DNA from: Candidatus Nitrospira allomarina
GTDB taxonomy: Bacteria > Nitrospirota > Nitrospiria > Nitrospirales > UBA8639
DNA: 64,000 nucleotides
Assembly: GCF_032050975.1 (NCBI RefSeq)
Contig: NZ_CP116967.1
Coordinates: 3,903,001-3,967,000 of the forward strand
Reading direction: 5' to 3'
Shown here piece after piece: positions 17,321-26,224 of the stretch (position 1 is the stretch's first letter; every line of letters begins with the position of its first letter). Under the pieces are notes generated by a model that saw only the letters and a program-made list of their open reading frames with translations, was not told the origin of the DNA and searched no databases. Position numbers and translations under genes: made by a program.

Positions 17321-19018
17321 ATGAGAAACATGGGCGATTTCCAGTACCAGGAAATATTTGAACATCAGGCAGATACGACCAGCTATCGAAAACTCACGTC
17401 GGACTATGTCTCGACCACGACCTGTGACGGCCAGGAACTCCTCAAGGTCCAACCCGAGGCCCTCACACTTCTGGCGAGAGAAGCCATGGATGACATTGCC
17501 CACTTGTTGCGACCAAGCCACCTCGCGCAGTTGGCCAAAATCCTGAAAGACCCCGAGGCATCCGACAATGACCGGTTTGTCGCGTTAGAACTACTCAAAA
17601 ACGCCAACATCGCCTCGGCCCGCGTGCTGCCAGGCTGCCAGGATACCGGAACGGCCATCGCCATGGGATATAAAGGGCAACAGGTGCTTACCACCGGCGA
17701 TGATGCAGAAGCCCTCTCCCGCGGCATCTTCGAAGCCTACGATATGCGCAACCTGCGGTACTCACAGATGGCGCCACTCGACATGTACACCGAAAAAAAT
17801 ACCGGCACGAATCTTCCAGCACAGATCGACCTCTATGCCAAACCGGGATCGGAATATCATTTTTTATTCATTGCCAAAGGCGGCGGTTCCGCAAACAAAA
17901 CCTTTCTCTATCAAGAGACCAAAGCTCTCCTAAATCCCAAATCCCTGCTCGCGTTTGTGGCGGAAAAAATTCGTACTCTGGGCACCTCGGCCTGCCCGCC
18001 CTATCATCTGGCCTTTGTCGTGGGCGGCCTATCCGCAGAATTCACATTAAAGACCGTGAAACTGGCCAGTTGTCATTACCTGGATGATCTGCCTACCTCA
18101 GGCAACACACAGGGGCGTGCCTTTCGCGACCTCGACCTGGAAAAGCAGATTCTTCAACTCTGCGCCGAAACCGGCATCGGCGCCCAATTCGGCGGAAAAT
18201 ACTTCGCCCATGACGTACGAGTCATCCGCTTGCCACGACACGGGGCCTCCTGCCCGGTCGGATTGGGTGTCTCCTGTTCCGCCGATCGACAAGTCCTCGG
18301 AAAAATCACCAAGGAGGGGGTTTTTCTGGAACAACTTGAAACCAACCCTGCGAAATACCTCCCCGAGGTGACAGACGAAGATCTGGATGGCCATGTGGTG
18401 AAAATTAACCTCAACCGACCCATGGCAGACATTCTGGCAGAGCTTCGCAAGCATCCGGTGGCCACACGTCTTTCCCTCACCGGTCCCATCGTCGTGGCAC
18501 GGGATATCGCGCATGCCCGCCTCAAGGAACAATTAGATGCTGGAAAAGGATTGCCCCAATATCTGAAAGATCATGTCGTCTATTACGCCGGACCGGCCAA
18601 AAAACCCCAAGGCCATGCGTCGGGATCGTTCGGCCCCACCACGGCCGGACGCATGGATTCATATGTGGATCAGTTTCAAGAAGCCGGCGGCAGCATGGTG
18701 ATGCTGGCCAAAGGCAATCGCTCCAAACAAGTGCGTGAGGCCTGCGGAAAACATGGCGGGTTTTATCTGGGATCCATCGGCGGCCCCGCCGCACGACTGG
18801 CCGAACATAGCATTAAAAAAGTGGAGGTTCTGGAATTCGAAGATCTCGGGATGGAAGCGGTGTGGAAAATTGAAGTGGAAGACTTCCCTGCCTTTATCGT
18901 CATCAATCATGAAGGCAAGGACTTTTATGCCGATTTGGTTTCTCAACGTCCTCCGGCTTTGGTTCAGCCAGACGACAAGGTGAAAAAAATAGAGGACAAC
19001 CTATCAACAGGAGGATGA
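17321..19018 (+). CDS. fumA: Fumarate hydratase, class I (4Fe-4S)
   Basis: A 565-residue single-chain class I fumarase that interconverts fumarate and malate in the citric acid cycle. The N-terminal Fe-S hydro-lyase domain has the cluster cysteine in [10 protein letters not shown], the block [12 protein letters not shown], and further cysteines in [16 protein letters not shown] and [19 protein letters not shown]. The C-terminal beta-domain includes [27 protein letters not shown] and [16 protein letters not shown]. coli FumA and FumB are of similar length. The enzyme is sensitive to oxygen and superoxide in known cases. ATG 17330 is an alternative start. The gene stands alone, with a lipoprotein run 140 bases downstream. 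Confidence 0.93.
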   Translation: MRNMGDFQYQEIFEHQADTTSYRKLTSDYVSTTTCDGQELLKVQPEALTLLAREAMDDIAHLLRPSHLAQLAKILKDPEASDNDRFVALELLKNANIASARVLPGCQDTGTAIAMGYKGQQVLTTGDDAEALSRGIFEAYDMRNLRYSQMAPLDMYTEKNTGTNLPAQIDLYAKPGSEYHFLFIAKGGGSANKTFLYQETKALLNPKSLLAFVAEKIRTLGTSACPPYHLAFVVGGLSAEFTLKTVKLASCHYLDDLPTSGNTQGRAFRDLDLEKQILQLCAETGIGAQFGGKYFAHDVRVIRLPRHGASCPVGLGVSCSADRQVLGKITKEGVFLEQLETNPAKYLPEVTDEDLDGHVVKINLNRPMADILAELRKHPVATRLSLTGPIVVARDIAHARLKEQLDAGKGLPQYLKDHVVYYAGPAKKPQGHASGSFGPTTAGRMDSYVDQFQEAGGSMVMLAKGNRSKQVREACGKHGGFYLGSIGGPAARLAEHSIKKVEVLEFEDLGMEAVWKIEVEDFPAFIVINHEGKDFYADLVSQRPPALVQPDDKVKKIEDNLSTGG

Positions 19019-19162
19019 TGCGCGTTTGGACTTCATCAGAACCGTAAGTTTTAGAGATCGAAAAGGCAGTCGTCTTCCTATAGAATGTTTTAAGGGATGC
19101 CCGGTATGTTGGAAGAAATGTTCTTGCAAAGATATGGCTAATATTGAAAAAGGAGCACACAC

Positions 19163-19555
19163 ATGAAAACCATGCCAATCATCATAGGGATGTGCCTCGC
19201 ACTGGGATTATCGGGTTGTGGAGGCAGCAAGGCGGAAATTCCCGATGAGCGTCTGACGGTCGGGAAAGTCCAGGGGGAAATCAAAACGGGAATGAGTGCC
19301 GCACAGGTGGCCGAAATTTTGGGATCTCCCAATATTGTCACGACAGATGACAAACGGCGGGAAGTGTGGATTTACGATAAGGTCTCCACGGATCGGGTGA
19401 ACACGAGTTCATCCTCCTACGGGACCCTCATTATTCTGGGTGCAAACTCTAAAGACAGTTCCAGCTCATCCCGCCAACGAACCCTCACCATTATCATCAA
19501 GTATGACGAAGAAAAAAAGGTGCGGGACTTTGCATACAACTCGACGCAATTCTAA
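19163..19555 (+). CDS. SmpA/OmlA (BamE-like) fold lipoprotein
   Basis: A 130-residue lipoprotein with lipobox LGLSGC and an AAGGAG site 8 bases before the start. The mature part has the SmpA/OmlA layout: LTVGKVQGEIKTGMSAAQVA, ILGSPNIV, then RREVWIYDKV and a late strand LTIIIKYDEEKKVRDFAY. This alpha/beta fold is shared with BamE, a subunit of the outer-membrane beta-barrel assembly machine. Here the gene is far from other bam genes and heads a run of three related lipoproteins, so a BAM role should not be assumed. A serine-rich insert (SKDSSSSSRQR) is unusual. Confidence 0.8.
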   Translation: MKTMPIIIGMCLALGLSGCGGSKAEIPDERLTVGKVQGEIKTGMSAAQVAEILGSPNIVTTDDKRREVWIYDKVSTDRVNTSSSSYGTLIILGANSKDSSSSSRQRTLTIIIKYDEEKKVRDFAYNSTQF

Positions 19556-19565
19556 ACGCCCCGCC

Positions 19566-20147
19566 ATGCCAAAACCGTTGAGATGGGCGGCAGGTGGGAC
19601 ACTTCTTGCTCTTTTGGCCCTCAGCAACGGTTGTACCACGCCGACCCAACCCGCAGAGCTCCTGCAATTGTCGCCTGAAAGTCCGAAAAACCGGGCGATG
19701 CAAATTCGTGTCTTTGAAACGTCCAATGAACAAGAACTCCTATCCGCGTCGGCTGCCGTCCTGCAGGATCTGGGTCTTCAAATCGAGGAAAGCGTCCGGC
19801 AAATGGGATTTCTGCGCGCCACCAAGGAACGAAGCGCCCGGGAATATGGGCAAGACCTCAACCGGTTTTTTATGGGGCTCCTGTCCTTAGGGAACTTCAG
19901 GATGCCGGTAGATCTCCATCAAAAAATCGCGGCCGTCCTGATCGCCCGTCCCATCAACCAGGAGGGCACAAAACATGAGGTGCGAATCATGTTCTACCGG
20001 GTGGTGTGGCAGGGAGACGGACAAGCCGATCGGCAGTATATTCCTCCGGGAGAGCAAAAAATGGAGATGATCCGGGATCCCCTGATCTACCAGGAGTTTT
20101 TCTTCAAACTTTCCAAAGCCGTCTTTTTGGAAGCGTTCACCATTTAA
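19566..20147 (+). CDS. Lipoprotein, first of three tandem paralogues
   Basis: A 193-residue lipoprotein (lipobox near LLALSNGC). I use the ATG at 19566, 10 bases after the previous stop; a longer frame overlaps the upstream gene and lacks the signal. The mature part has MQIRVFETSNEQ, then AAVLQDLGLQIEESVRQMGF, and ends with DPLIYQEFFFKLSKAVFLE. The same three blocks, in the same order, occur in the next two genes. The layout suggests a small alpha/beta domain with a DP..YQ.FF..L motif at the C-terminus. Nothing in it indicates an enzyme; an envelope structural or assembly role is my inference. Confidence 0.72.
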   Translation: MPKPLRWAAGGTLLALLALSNGCTTPTQPAELLQLSPESPKNRAMQIRVFETSNEQELLSASAAVLQDLGLQIEESVRQMGFLRATKERSAREYGQDLNRFFMGLLSLGNFRMPVDLHQKIAAVLIARPINQEGTKHEVRIMFYRVVWQGDGQADRQYIPPGEQKMEMIRDPLIYQEFFFKLSKAVFLEAFTI

Positions 20148-20157
20148 ACGAGGACAT

Positions 20158-20595
20158 ATGACACACACGCAAGCTGTCTGGATGGCACTCCTTTTAAGCG
20201 GAAGCTTGTGGCTTCAGGCATGTGCACCGCCACAACCCGGACCGGATTTATTAGCTCCAACCGCGGCGCAAATGAAACTGCGCAGCTATCAATCACGTTC
20301 ATTTGAGGTCACGGATCCTTCCCAAGCCATGCGAGGGGTGGTTGCCGCACTACAGGATCTTGGGTTCATCATCGAGCGCGCCAATGAACCCATGGGACTC
20401 GTCACTGCGGCCCGATTTGCGGAACCCAATTATACTGATGTCCTGGGGATAACGGTCACCGTGCGACCCCAGACCGAAGGACACATGATGATCCGGGCAA
20501 ATGCCATCTATAACAACAAACCAATTGAGGATCCCAAAGTCTACCAGAACTTTTTCGCGACCTTGGAGCGTTCGCTGTTTATTTCCAAAGAATAA
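20158..20595 (+). CDS. Lipoprotein, second of three tandem paralogues
   Basis: A 145-residue lipoprotein, the shortest of the three and therefore the best view of the conserved core. The lipobox is LWLQAC. The mature blocks are MKLRSYQSRSFEVTD, VVAALQDLGFIIERANEPMG, VTVRPQTEGHMMIRANAIY and DPKVYQNFFATLERSLF. GAGGA lies 5 bases before the start. It begins 10 bases after the previous gene and ends 18 bases before the next, so a common transcript is very likely. Function unknown. Confidence 0.75.
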   Translation: MTHTQAVWMALLLSGSLWLQACAPPQPGPDLLAPTAAQMKLRSYQSRSFEVTDPSQAMRGVVAALQDLGFIIERANEPMGLVTAARFAEPNYTDVLGITVTVRPQTEGHMMIRANAIYNNKPIEDPKVYQNFFATLERSLFISKE

Positions 20596-20613
20596 GCCGG
20601 AGCAGATATCCCC

Positions 20614-21231
20614 ATGCACTGCTATCTGAAACATCTTACACATGCCCTACCGATCGGTTGCCTCATCAGTGTGGGACTGCTTCTTGGGGGCTGCATTTCC
20701 CCCTATGAATCGCGACATGAAAATCAGTGGGATGCGAGGGAACAAATCTGGATGTCTGAAGCCAGTCAGGTCAAATTACGAGCGGCCCAAAGCCGGATAT
20801 TCGATATGACCGATCGTCGAACCATACTCAGAGCCATCCTGTCCACGATGCAGGATCTGAATTTTCAGTTGGAGGTTCTTGATGAAGAACTCGGTATTGT
20901 GTCCGGCAAATATTTTGCGCCCCTTGAACGACCCGAATATGGCTATGACCCTCTCTACCACCTTTACGACGACCAAAGTCTTCTCGTGTTCAGTAAAGCC
21001 TATCTCTCATGGGCACCGTTCTGGCACCGCAATGATGTGGTTCGGCTCACCGTCACCGTACGACCGCGAAACGAAAAACAATTGGTCGTGCGGGCAAGCG
21101 CCCAATTTTATTTGCGGGCGGTCGAGGATCCCGAACCCTATCAGAAATTTTTCCGGTCACTGGAACAAGCCCTGTTTTTAGAGACCGCGTTGGCACAGGA
21201 GCACCCGCAGATCCAACCCAATACCCCCTAA
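20614..21231 (+). CDS. Lipoprotein, third of three tandem paralogues
   Basis: A 205-residue lipoprotein with lipobox LLLGGC. Conserved blocks match the two upstream genes: VKLRAAQSRIFDMTD, ILSTMQDLNFQLEVLDEELG, VTVRPRNEKQLVVRASAQFY and DPEPYQKFFRSLEQALFLE. An insert of about 40 residues, rich in Tyr and Trp (YGYDPLYHLYDDQ and following), separates the second and third blocks, and this is the main difference from its neighbours. It closes the apparent four-gene lipoprotein operon that starts at 19163. Function unknown. Confidence 0.75.
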   Translation: MHCYLKHLTHALPIGCLISVGLLLGGCISPYESRHENQWDAREQIWMSEASQVKLRAAQSRIFDMTDRRTILRAILSTMQDLNFQLEVLDEELGIVSGKYFAPLERPEYGYDPLYHLYDDQSLLVFSKAYLSWAPFWHRNDVVRLTVTVRPRNEKQLVVRASAQFYLRAVEDPEPYQKFFRSLEQALFLETALAQEHPQIQPNTP

Positions 21232-21481
21232 CCAATCGTCTAAACAACGAACACGACCCGGGGTTCCCCCTTGAACCAGGCACGAGCCTTCTAATCCCAT
21301 ATTAATTGCCCAATAGTGTGAAGCACATCTATTCAGAGCTATTTTAGATGGCGGTTTCCGGATCATGGACACAGAATTGATGACGCAGGTGCGTTAAAGA
21401 CCTCAAGCACGTCACCTAGTGCTGAAACAGTGAATGCGGGAAGTACACAGTACCATTTCAAAGGCTTCTAGCTGGTCAAGC

Positions 21482-21916
21482 TTAGCCGGTTGGTTCATAT
21501 CCTGCCTCCTTGAGACATCGGTCCACAAAATTTTGATAGGCGGGGTTTGGTTCGGAACTAGCTGCTCCCAAAAGCCCTCGTACCAGCCCCTGTGCCGCTC
21601 CAGCGGCAGCGCCAAAAGCTGCTCCAATTCCTGCATCACCCGTTAGGAGCCCTATCACTGCACCACCGGCAGCCCCGATGGCTGCCCCAATGGCCGTTTG
21701 CCCGGCAACGTGTTCTCCGGCATTGGATTGAGAAACGTGGTCATCGGCGAGTTTTTCGCATGCCACAATGTCCTTCTCCGCCTGTTCTTCACCAACTTCC
21801 TGGAAATGAACATTGGGAGAGACCTTCGTCCTGCTACTGGAACACCCTCCCAGGACCGTTAAAAAAATAAACAGGAATACCAACGCCACCATGAAGTGAT
21901 TCTGCCGGTTTTTCAT
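21482..21916 (-). CDS. Glycine-zipper lipoprotein
   Basis: A 144-residue lipoprotein; I place the start at 21916 (MKNRQNHF), preceded by GGAGAG. The lipobox is VLGGC. A long glycine/alanine-rich stretch (GQTAIGAAIGAAGGAVIGLL, then DAGIGAAFGAAAGAAQGLV) is a glycine zipper with GxxxG spacing, a module that packs into or onto membranes and occurs in many envelope lipoproteins. The C-terminus (YQNFVDRCLKEAGYEPTG) resembles the terminal block of similar small Gram-negative lipoproteins. Two cysteines (CEKLADDH and RCLKEAG) could form a disulfide. No enzymatic role is visible. Confidence 0.8.
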   Translation of the reverse strand: MKNRQNHFMVALVFLFIFLTVLGGCSSSRTKVSPNVHFQEVGEEQAEKDIVACEKLADDHVSQSNAGEHVAGQTAIGAAIGAAGGAVIGLLTGDAGIGAAFGAAAGAAQGLVRGLLGAASSEPNPAYQNFVDRCLKEAGYEPTG

Positions 21917-22408
21917 AATTTTCTCTCCGATCAAGTCTGGTGATGATCCACTGAATGATGACAAAAAATGATTCAGATTCCTAACTTTTTCCCATAAGGA
22001 TTAAATGGACGTAATTTAAGTAACTCAAGGTCTATGCCAAAGGGCATCAGTGGAAAAATTCCCTTGTTTTCCATGGCTGAAACCTATTGTTTTCATACAA
22101 GACCAGGGAAATTTCCTTTTTCCGGCAATCCCAGTGTCACAGAATGGAACACAAAATGTGCCTAAGCTGTTCCAAAAGAATTCTAGCCACGTGAGCAGAA
22201 GGAACTGAAAAACGGAGAACTTTTGAAAGGAAAAGGTGAAGATGGGTTCGTCACCCATCACAAAGGCAAGACCTTTTACCCCGGACTGACCACCCGGAAA
22301 TTTCCCTGCCTCATCCGGATCGGCGAATTAAGGGAAATGAAAGGCATTTCGAGAAATTCGGGCACCGCCCGTCATCCGCGCAATTCACAAAATACAGCCG
22401 GTGCCCCC
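21917..22408. other. Intergenic stretch without a supported gene
   Basis: About 490 bases between two minus-strand genes. Open frames exist on both strands but show no domain, and the plus-strand one continues as a shadow of the next gene. It contains the promoter of the glycine-zipper lipoprotein at its left end. No repeat or hairpin stands out. Confidence 0.5.
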
Positions 22409-22888
22409 TTAGCGATTTCTGTTCCCTGGGAGAATAGCTTTTTCCAAAAGCACTTTGGTGAGATTATTGATGTCATGATCTTCACTGGCTCTGGAGCCGG
22501 CCACATTCAAGACGGCCGGGTGAAGATCTTGCAACCACCTGCAAACCTGTGGCACGACCTGGTCTATCGATTCTCGAATAAGATCCACATGAAAAACAGG
22601 TTTGCCCAAACGCATGGCGACCTTAAATGTAAATCCGGAACCTCCGGTCGGTGCCCCACGGGTAATCAGTATCGTGGCGTCGGAGTCCCGCACATTATAC
22701 TCAGTCCGTATGTTCGGATCTTCGGATTCTGTCTCGACAAGGTTCGGATACCGTGCGGAAATGACGCCGTCCTCCGCCATGCGCCCTTTCGGAACCCATC
22801 CGCCGCACTCGATTCCAAATTGCTGCGCGAAATCAAGGGCTGCCCGGTCAACACCCGTTTGTCCGCCCGAGATAATTCGATGAACCAT
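22409..22888 (-). CDS. Putative molybdenum carrier, SLOG superfamily (YpsA-related)
   Basis: A 159-residue Rossmann-like protein. The N-terminus MVHRIISGGQTGVDRAALDF is the nucleotide-phosphate-binding signature of the putative molybdenum carrier family, now placed in the SLOG superfamily. Further blocks are GWVPKGRMAEDGVI, YNVRDSDATILITRG and a GSGFTF motif. I start at the ATG of MVHRII, since the upstream extension (from TTG 22930) adds a non-conserved tail. SLOG proteins bind nucleotides or isopentenyl-adenine-like ligands. The molybdenum label rests on a distant structural match, so substrate remains open. Confidence 0.82.
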   Translation of the reverse strand: MVHRIISGGQTGVDRAALDFAQQFGIECGGWVPKGRMAEDGVISARYPNLVETESEDPNIRTEYNVRDSDATILITRGAPTGGSGFTFKVAMRLGKPVFHVDLIRESIDQVVPQVCRWLQDLHPAVLNVAGSRASEDHDINNLTKVLLEKAILPGNRNR

Positions 22889-23164
22889 ATCAATGGAATG
22901 TTCTGCGTTTGCGGTTGAGCAGATATACAAAACCGGTCAATTCAAAGAGAACGTCTGCTCCAGGGGGATCCGATCTCGATGCAGTCGGCCGGTTCCCCGT
23001 TCGAGGGCAGCTAGGCAACAGCATTGTGGTAAAGTCAGGGACGGTTCTATCGTTTTCCTCTAGTCCACATCATTCATGGCGGTGCACTAATGGAAAAAAG
23101 AGAACCATTCATCACGCTGAAGCCTTCTCTCCTTCATACGTCCGAACCATCAGAACAACCAGAC

Positions 23165-24130
23165 TCACCCGGCAACAAGATCAGTGGCGGCGGGGGCCGC
23201 TGTGGCTTCAAGTGGAAAGTTCCGTTCGCGCCAGGCGTCGAGGCCGCCAGCCAGGGGGCGTACTTTCCTGATGCCCCGCCTCCGCAACATTAACGCCATC
23301 ATGGCAGCCGTTGCCTCGTTCGGGCAGGCACAAAATAAAATAACGTCACTCTGTCGCGGGATATCGCCATGCCGCTGTTCTAATTCATCCGGGGTCATGC
23401 GGAGAGCTCCTGGAATGGTGTAGGGGTCCGCCTCGTGATCCAACGGACCGCGCAGGTCCAACACAAAGACCTCCTGGCCGTTGTCCATCATCCCTTTCAG
23501 CTCATCCACGGTCATGCGGGCCATTCGCAACTCGCGCAACACCCATTGCCGGTGGGCAAACTTGAAGGCGATATAGGCCACGAGGCCGATACCCAGTGCA
23601 ACCAGGAAATACATGCCCGCGCGGGAATGCTGCGCGGCAATGGCTTCGATCTCGCTGCTGAAGACATACCCCGGCAACACGAATGTCAAAGCCCAGAGCC
23701 CTGCACCCAGTCCGTCATAGCCCAGGAAACGAGTGAATCTGATTCCAAAAAGACCGGCCATCGCCGGCGCCAGGGTGCTCAAGCCCGGCAGGAACTTGGC
23801 GAGAACCAGCGCGCGAATCCCGTGACGGGTAAAAAAATTCTCGGTCCGCCGCACGCAAAAATCAGGTTCCAACGAAATACGGCAGAGAAGACTGAGGGCC
23901 TGCCGGCCTCGACGCCGGCCCACCTCGTACCACACCACATCGCCGGCCAGACAGGCGACGAGAGAAAGAAGAATGGCGACGCCGAGATCCATCTGCCCGG
24001 CACCCGCCAGGGCACCGGCCGCCAATAAGACCGGAACTGCCGGAATCGGAAGGCCGACCTGCTCGGCGAAGACGATGGCAAACAGCACGATTCCGCCATA
24101 CTGGGAGACGAATAGGCTGATTTCGTTCAC
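23165..24130 (-). CDS. DedA-family membrane protein fused to a rhodanese domain
   Basis: A 321-residue fusion. Residues 1-200 form a DedA (SNARE-associated) membrane domain, with IVFAEQVGLPIPAVPVLLAA near the start and FLPGLSTLAPAMAGLFGI in the second repeat. They contain the conserved arginine and the GxD of DVVWYEVGRRRG. Residues about 215-310 form a rhodanese domain with the active-site loop FCACPNEATAA (candidate catalytic Cys in CACP) and DLRGPLDHEADPYTIPGALR. The start codon is GTG. The layout would place the rhodanese in the cytoplasm. DedA proteins are linked to lipid-carrier recycling and proton-motive-force maintenance. Confidence 0.88.
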   Translation of the reverse strand: MNEISLFVSQYGGIVLFAIVFAEQVGLPIPAVPVLLAAGALAGAGQMDLGVAILLSLVACLAGDVVWYEVGRRRGRQALSLLCRISLEPDFCVRRTENFFTRHGIRALVLAKFLPGLSTLAPAMAGLFGIRFTRFLGYDGLGAGLWALTFVLPGYVFSSEIEAIAAQHSRAGMYFLVALGIGLVAYIAFKFAHRQWVLRELRMARMTVDELKGMMDNGQEVFVLDLRGPLDHEADPYTIPGALRMTPDELEQRHGDIPRQSDVILFCACPNEATAAMMALMLRRRGIRKVRPLAGGLDAWRERNFPLEATAAPAATDLVAG

Positions 24131-24171
24131 ATGGACTCCGACACGACAGAAAGCATGTTTAGGTCACCTCA

Positions 24172-24236
24172 GGGGGGCAATATGCGGTTTAAGGGAGTGT
24201 TGAATAATACTAATTTCCACGGGCATATTGCCCCCC
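24172..24236. repeat. 14-bp perfect inverted repeat upstream of the DedA-rhodanese gene
   Basis: GGGGGGCAATATGC at 24172-24185 is repeated in inverted orientation at 24223-24236, with 37 bases between the arms. It lies just ahead of the GTG start of the DedA-rhodanese gene. It could be an mRNA leader hairpin, an operator, or one end of a small repeat element that runs to about 24415. It is not followed by a T-tract on either strand. Confidence 0.6.
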
Positions 24237-24385
24237 AGGCACGTTGCATATTAGAGGCCTTGGGGCGGTTCAAAAAAGTTCGTCCAGCAAGCCCGCAAAT
24301 TGCCTGCCGTGTCCCGAAGGGCACAACTTTTGTTTTGCGCGCAGAGCGTACTTCCAGTGCGTGAGCACGGGAAAATGGCGAGAAC

Positions 24386-24403
24386 GCCGCTGGCGGCTTT
24401 TTT
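24386..24403 (+). terminator. Intrinsic-terminator-like hairpin
   Basis: GCCGC and GCGGC with a two-base loop, followed directly by six T on the plus strand. No plus-strand gene ends close upstream, so it is probably part of a repeat-derived element, not a terminator of a known transcript. The surrounding words, ending in TTCAACAGCCCC, recall remnants that recur in Nitrospira-type genomes (from memory, not checked). Confidence 0.45.
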
Positions 24404-24414
24404 CAACAGCCCCT

Positions 24415-25281
24415 TTAATACACCACAGAAGGGAGAAAAGCCCCGTCTGGTTCGTTATACAGCCCCATACTCATCAGGGTCATCGGCTGGACCACGCGCA
24501 GCCCTTTCTCCAAACACCAACGAAGCAACTCACTATTGCGCGTGGGGAGCAGGAAGCCCGGTCCGGGAAAAGCAGGAGCCGCCCCGATGAGCGCCTTCAG
24601 ATCTTCATTGTCCTCGGCGACCGCATGGCCGAAAAAACCAACCACGGTGGCATAACCGGTAATGCGGCCCTCGCATTCGACCACGGTGGCGGTCTGTTGT
24701 TTGATGGCGTCCAGCAGCTCGGATTTCCGATCATGGCCATGGACCTGAATACACAGCCGATTGCAATTCGCCACATCCCCTTCGACCGCCGGACGGACGG
24801 CATGGCCGGCGATCCCGATTCCAAGAACCGGTCCTTGAATTGTCGAAAGCGGTTCACGGGCGTTGAAGCCCAGCTTGGTATAGAGAGACAGTGAGCGATT
24901 ATGATACGCCGCTTGCACCAGCCGGACGCCGGCAAAACGAATCTCCCCCGCCCGTTCCAACACATGCTCCATCAAACGTCTACCCACAGCTCCATTTTGG
25001 ACCGCCAGGTCCACGGTGATCGGACCGACCCCGGCAATGACAGTATTCTCCCAGAGGAAATTGCTCCCAATGACGCGACCGTCCATTTCGGCCACAACGG
25101 AATGGATATCAGGACGCGAGAACAGGTGAGAAAATAATTGAACGGCTACCTCCGGGGCGGGAAAATCAGGAGGAAAATTATGCTGTCTGGCAATAGCCGT
25201 AAACGCGTCGAAGCAGATCGAGCCACATGTTTCAGCATCTGCAGGACCACCATTTCGTAATCTAAGGTTCATAGCTCTCAT
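24415..25281 (-). CDS. GNAT family N-acetyltransferase with C-terminal extension
   Basis: A 288-residue protein. The first half is a GNAT domain: LRLRNGGPADAETCGSICFD, VVAEMDGRVIGSNFLW, the acetyl-CoA pyrophosphate loop region VQNGAVGRRLMEHVLERAG, and SLYTKLGFNAREPL. The second half (from about residue 165) is a further alpha/beta domain seen in Acetyltransf_18-type proteins, with VECEGRITGYATVVGFFGHA. Two acetyltransferase-like lobes in one chain may include one inactive lobe. Substrate is unknown. The start may also be the ATG three codons later (25272). Confidence 0.82.
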   Translation of the reverse strand: MRAMNLRLRNGGPADAETCGSICFDAFTAIARQHNFPPDFPAPEVAVQLFSHLFSRPDIHSVVAEMDGRVIGSNFLWENTVIAGVGPITVDLAVQNGAVGRRLMEHVLERAGEIRFAGVRLVQAAYHNRSLSLYTKLGFNAREPLSTIQGPVLGIGIAGHAVRPAVEGDVANCNRLCIQVHGHDRKSELLDAIKQQTATVVECEGRITGYATVVGFFGHAVAEDNEDLKALIGAAPAFPGPGFLLPTRNSELLRWCLEKGLRVVQPMTLMSMGLYNEPDGAFLPSVVY

Positions 25282-25302
25282 TACCCCCCGAATGGTCAGT
25301 CG

Positions 25303-25521
25303 TCATGCGCTCGAGGACGACCGGCCCTGTTGTTGTTTCCATTCATCAGTCAGCAGACCGGAAAATCCCCAGTCTTCCTCATTGATCTCTTGAATCACCA
25401 CATGGATGTGGTCGGGATTTTTTCGCAACACGCGAACCAGGGAATCCGTGACGTCTTTCACCAATTCCGCCTTCTGCTCTCTGGACACACCCTTCGTCAC
25501 TTGAATATTCACATATGGCAT
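25303..25521 (-). CDS. 4-oxalocrotonate tautomerase family protein
   Basis: A 72-residue protein of the tautomerase superfamily. After removal of Met, the N-terminus is Pro1 (PYVNIQVTKG), the catalytic general base of the family. The helix and strand pattern (SREQKAELVKDVTDSLVRVL, DHIHVVIQEINEEDWGFSG) matches 4-oxalocrotonate tautomerase subunits, which assemble as hexamers. The C-terminal tail is serine-rich and slightly longer than usual. AAGGA lies about 7 bases upstream of the ATG. It is 21 bases downstream of nothing coding on this strand, with the GNAT gene following it. The natural substrate is unknown. Confidence 0.85.
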   Translation of the reverse strand: MPYVNIQVTKGVSREQKAELVKDVTDSLVRVLRKNPDHIHVVIQEINEEDWGFSGLLTDEWKQQQGRSSSSA

Positions 25522-25617
25522 AAGACGTCCTTAGTGTAAGTCAGATATTTGAATGACATGTTACACACCTTGGCAGACAACAAAAGTCTTCATCGCCCAT
25601 GGACCAAGTGGCTGACT

Positions 25618-26217
25618 TCAACCACACCCGGAAGCAGTCTCCTGTTCGGCGACATGCCGTCGTACTTTATAGTGGCTCTGCACCAAACCATTCGCAAATG
25701 GGCGTGTCTCAAGATGCTGCAAGTGGATCTCGTGAGAAAGCCGCCCGAACAGGGGAATGCCCGCCCCGAGAAGAATCGGAACTGTCGTAATGATCAGCCG
25801 GTGAATCAGATTTTCGCGAAGGAATCCATGAACGGTCTTGCCCCCGTCAATATAGAGGTGCCTCCATCCACGTCCGGCCAGCCGTTGCACCACCTCATGC
25901 GGTGGTGCATGCATGGACTCAACCGTGCTTGCGATATCCTTGCCAATAGCTACCGTTCCACTGCTGAGAACCACCACGGGCTTTCCCCCATACGGCCAGG
26001 CACCGAAGGATAATACCATCTCATATGAGTGTCGCCCCATAACAATGGCATCAACGGAATCAATAAATTCGTGATATCCGTAATCCTCCGTCCCTGCCTC
26101 TCCCACTCCCGGAAGCCAGTCGATCCCGCCATCCTCGCGGGCAATAAATCCATCGACGCTTGTGGCAATATAGACCGTGCCGATCATCTCTCCCGCTCTA
26201 TCGGTCCTGATGTTCAT
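25618..26217 (-). CDS. Dihydrofolate reductase-like protein (RibD C-terminal domain)
   Basis: A 199-residue protein of the RibD C-terminal/DHFR-like group. Conserved parts are VYIATSVDGFIAREDGGIDW, the VDAIVMGRHSYEMVLSF strand-helix, KPVVVLSSGTV and RHLYIDGGKTVHGFLRENLI. The YIDGG-type loop binds NADPH in this family. Most members act on unknown pteridine- or pyrimidine-like substrates, and no trimethoprim-type DHFR role can be claimed. The ATG at 26217 lies 7 bases after the stop of the TfoX-like gene, which suggests translational coupling. The C-terminus after LVQSHYKV carries about 15 non-conserved residues. Confidence 0.84.
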   Translation of the reverse strand: MNIRTDRAGEMIGTVYIATSVDGFIAREDGGIDWLPGVGEAGTEDYGYHEFIDSVDAIVMGRHSYEMVLSFGAWPYGGKPVVVLSSGTVAIGKDIASTVESMHAPPHEVVQRLAGRGWRHLYIDGGKTVHGFLRENLIHRLIITTVPILLGAGIPLFGRLSHEIHLQHLETRPFANGLVQSHYKVRRHVAEQETASGCG

Positions 26218-26224
26218 ATGACAA

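Noticed and set aside
22223-22918. 231-codon plus-strand ORF
   Set aside because: Mostly overlaps the minus-strand molybdenum-carrier-like gene, which has a recognisable nucleotide-binding motif.
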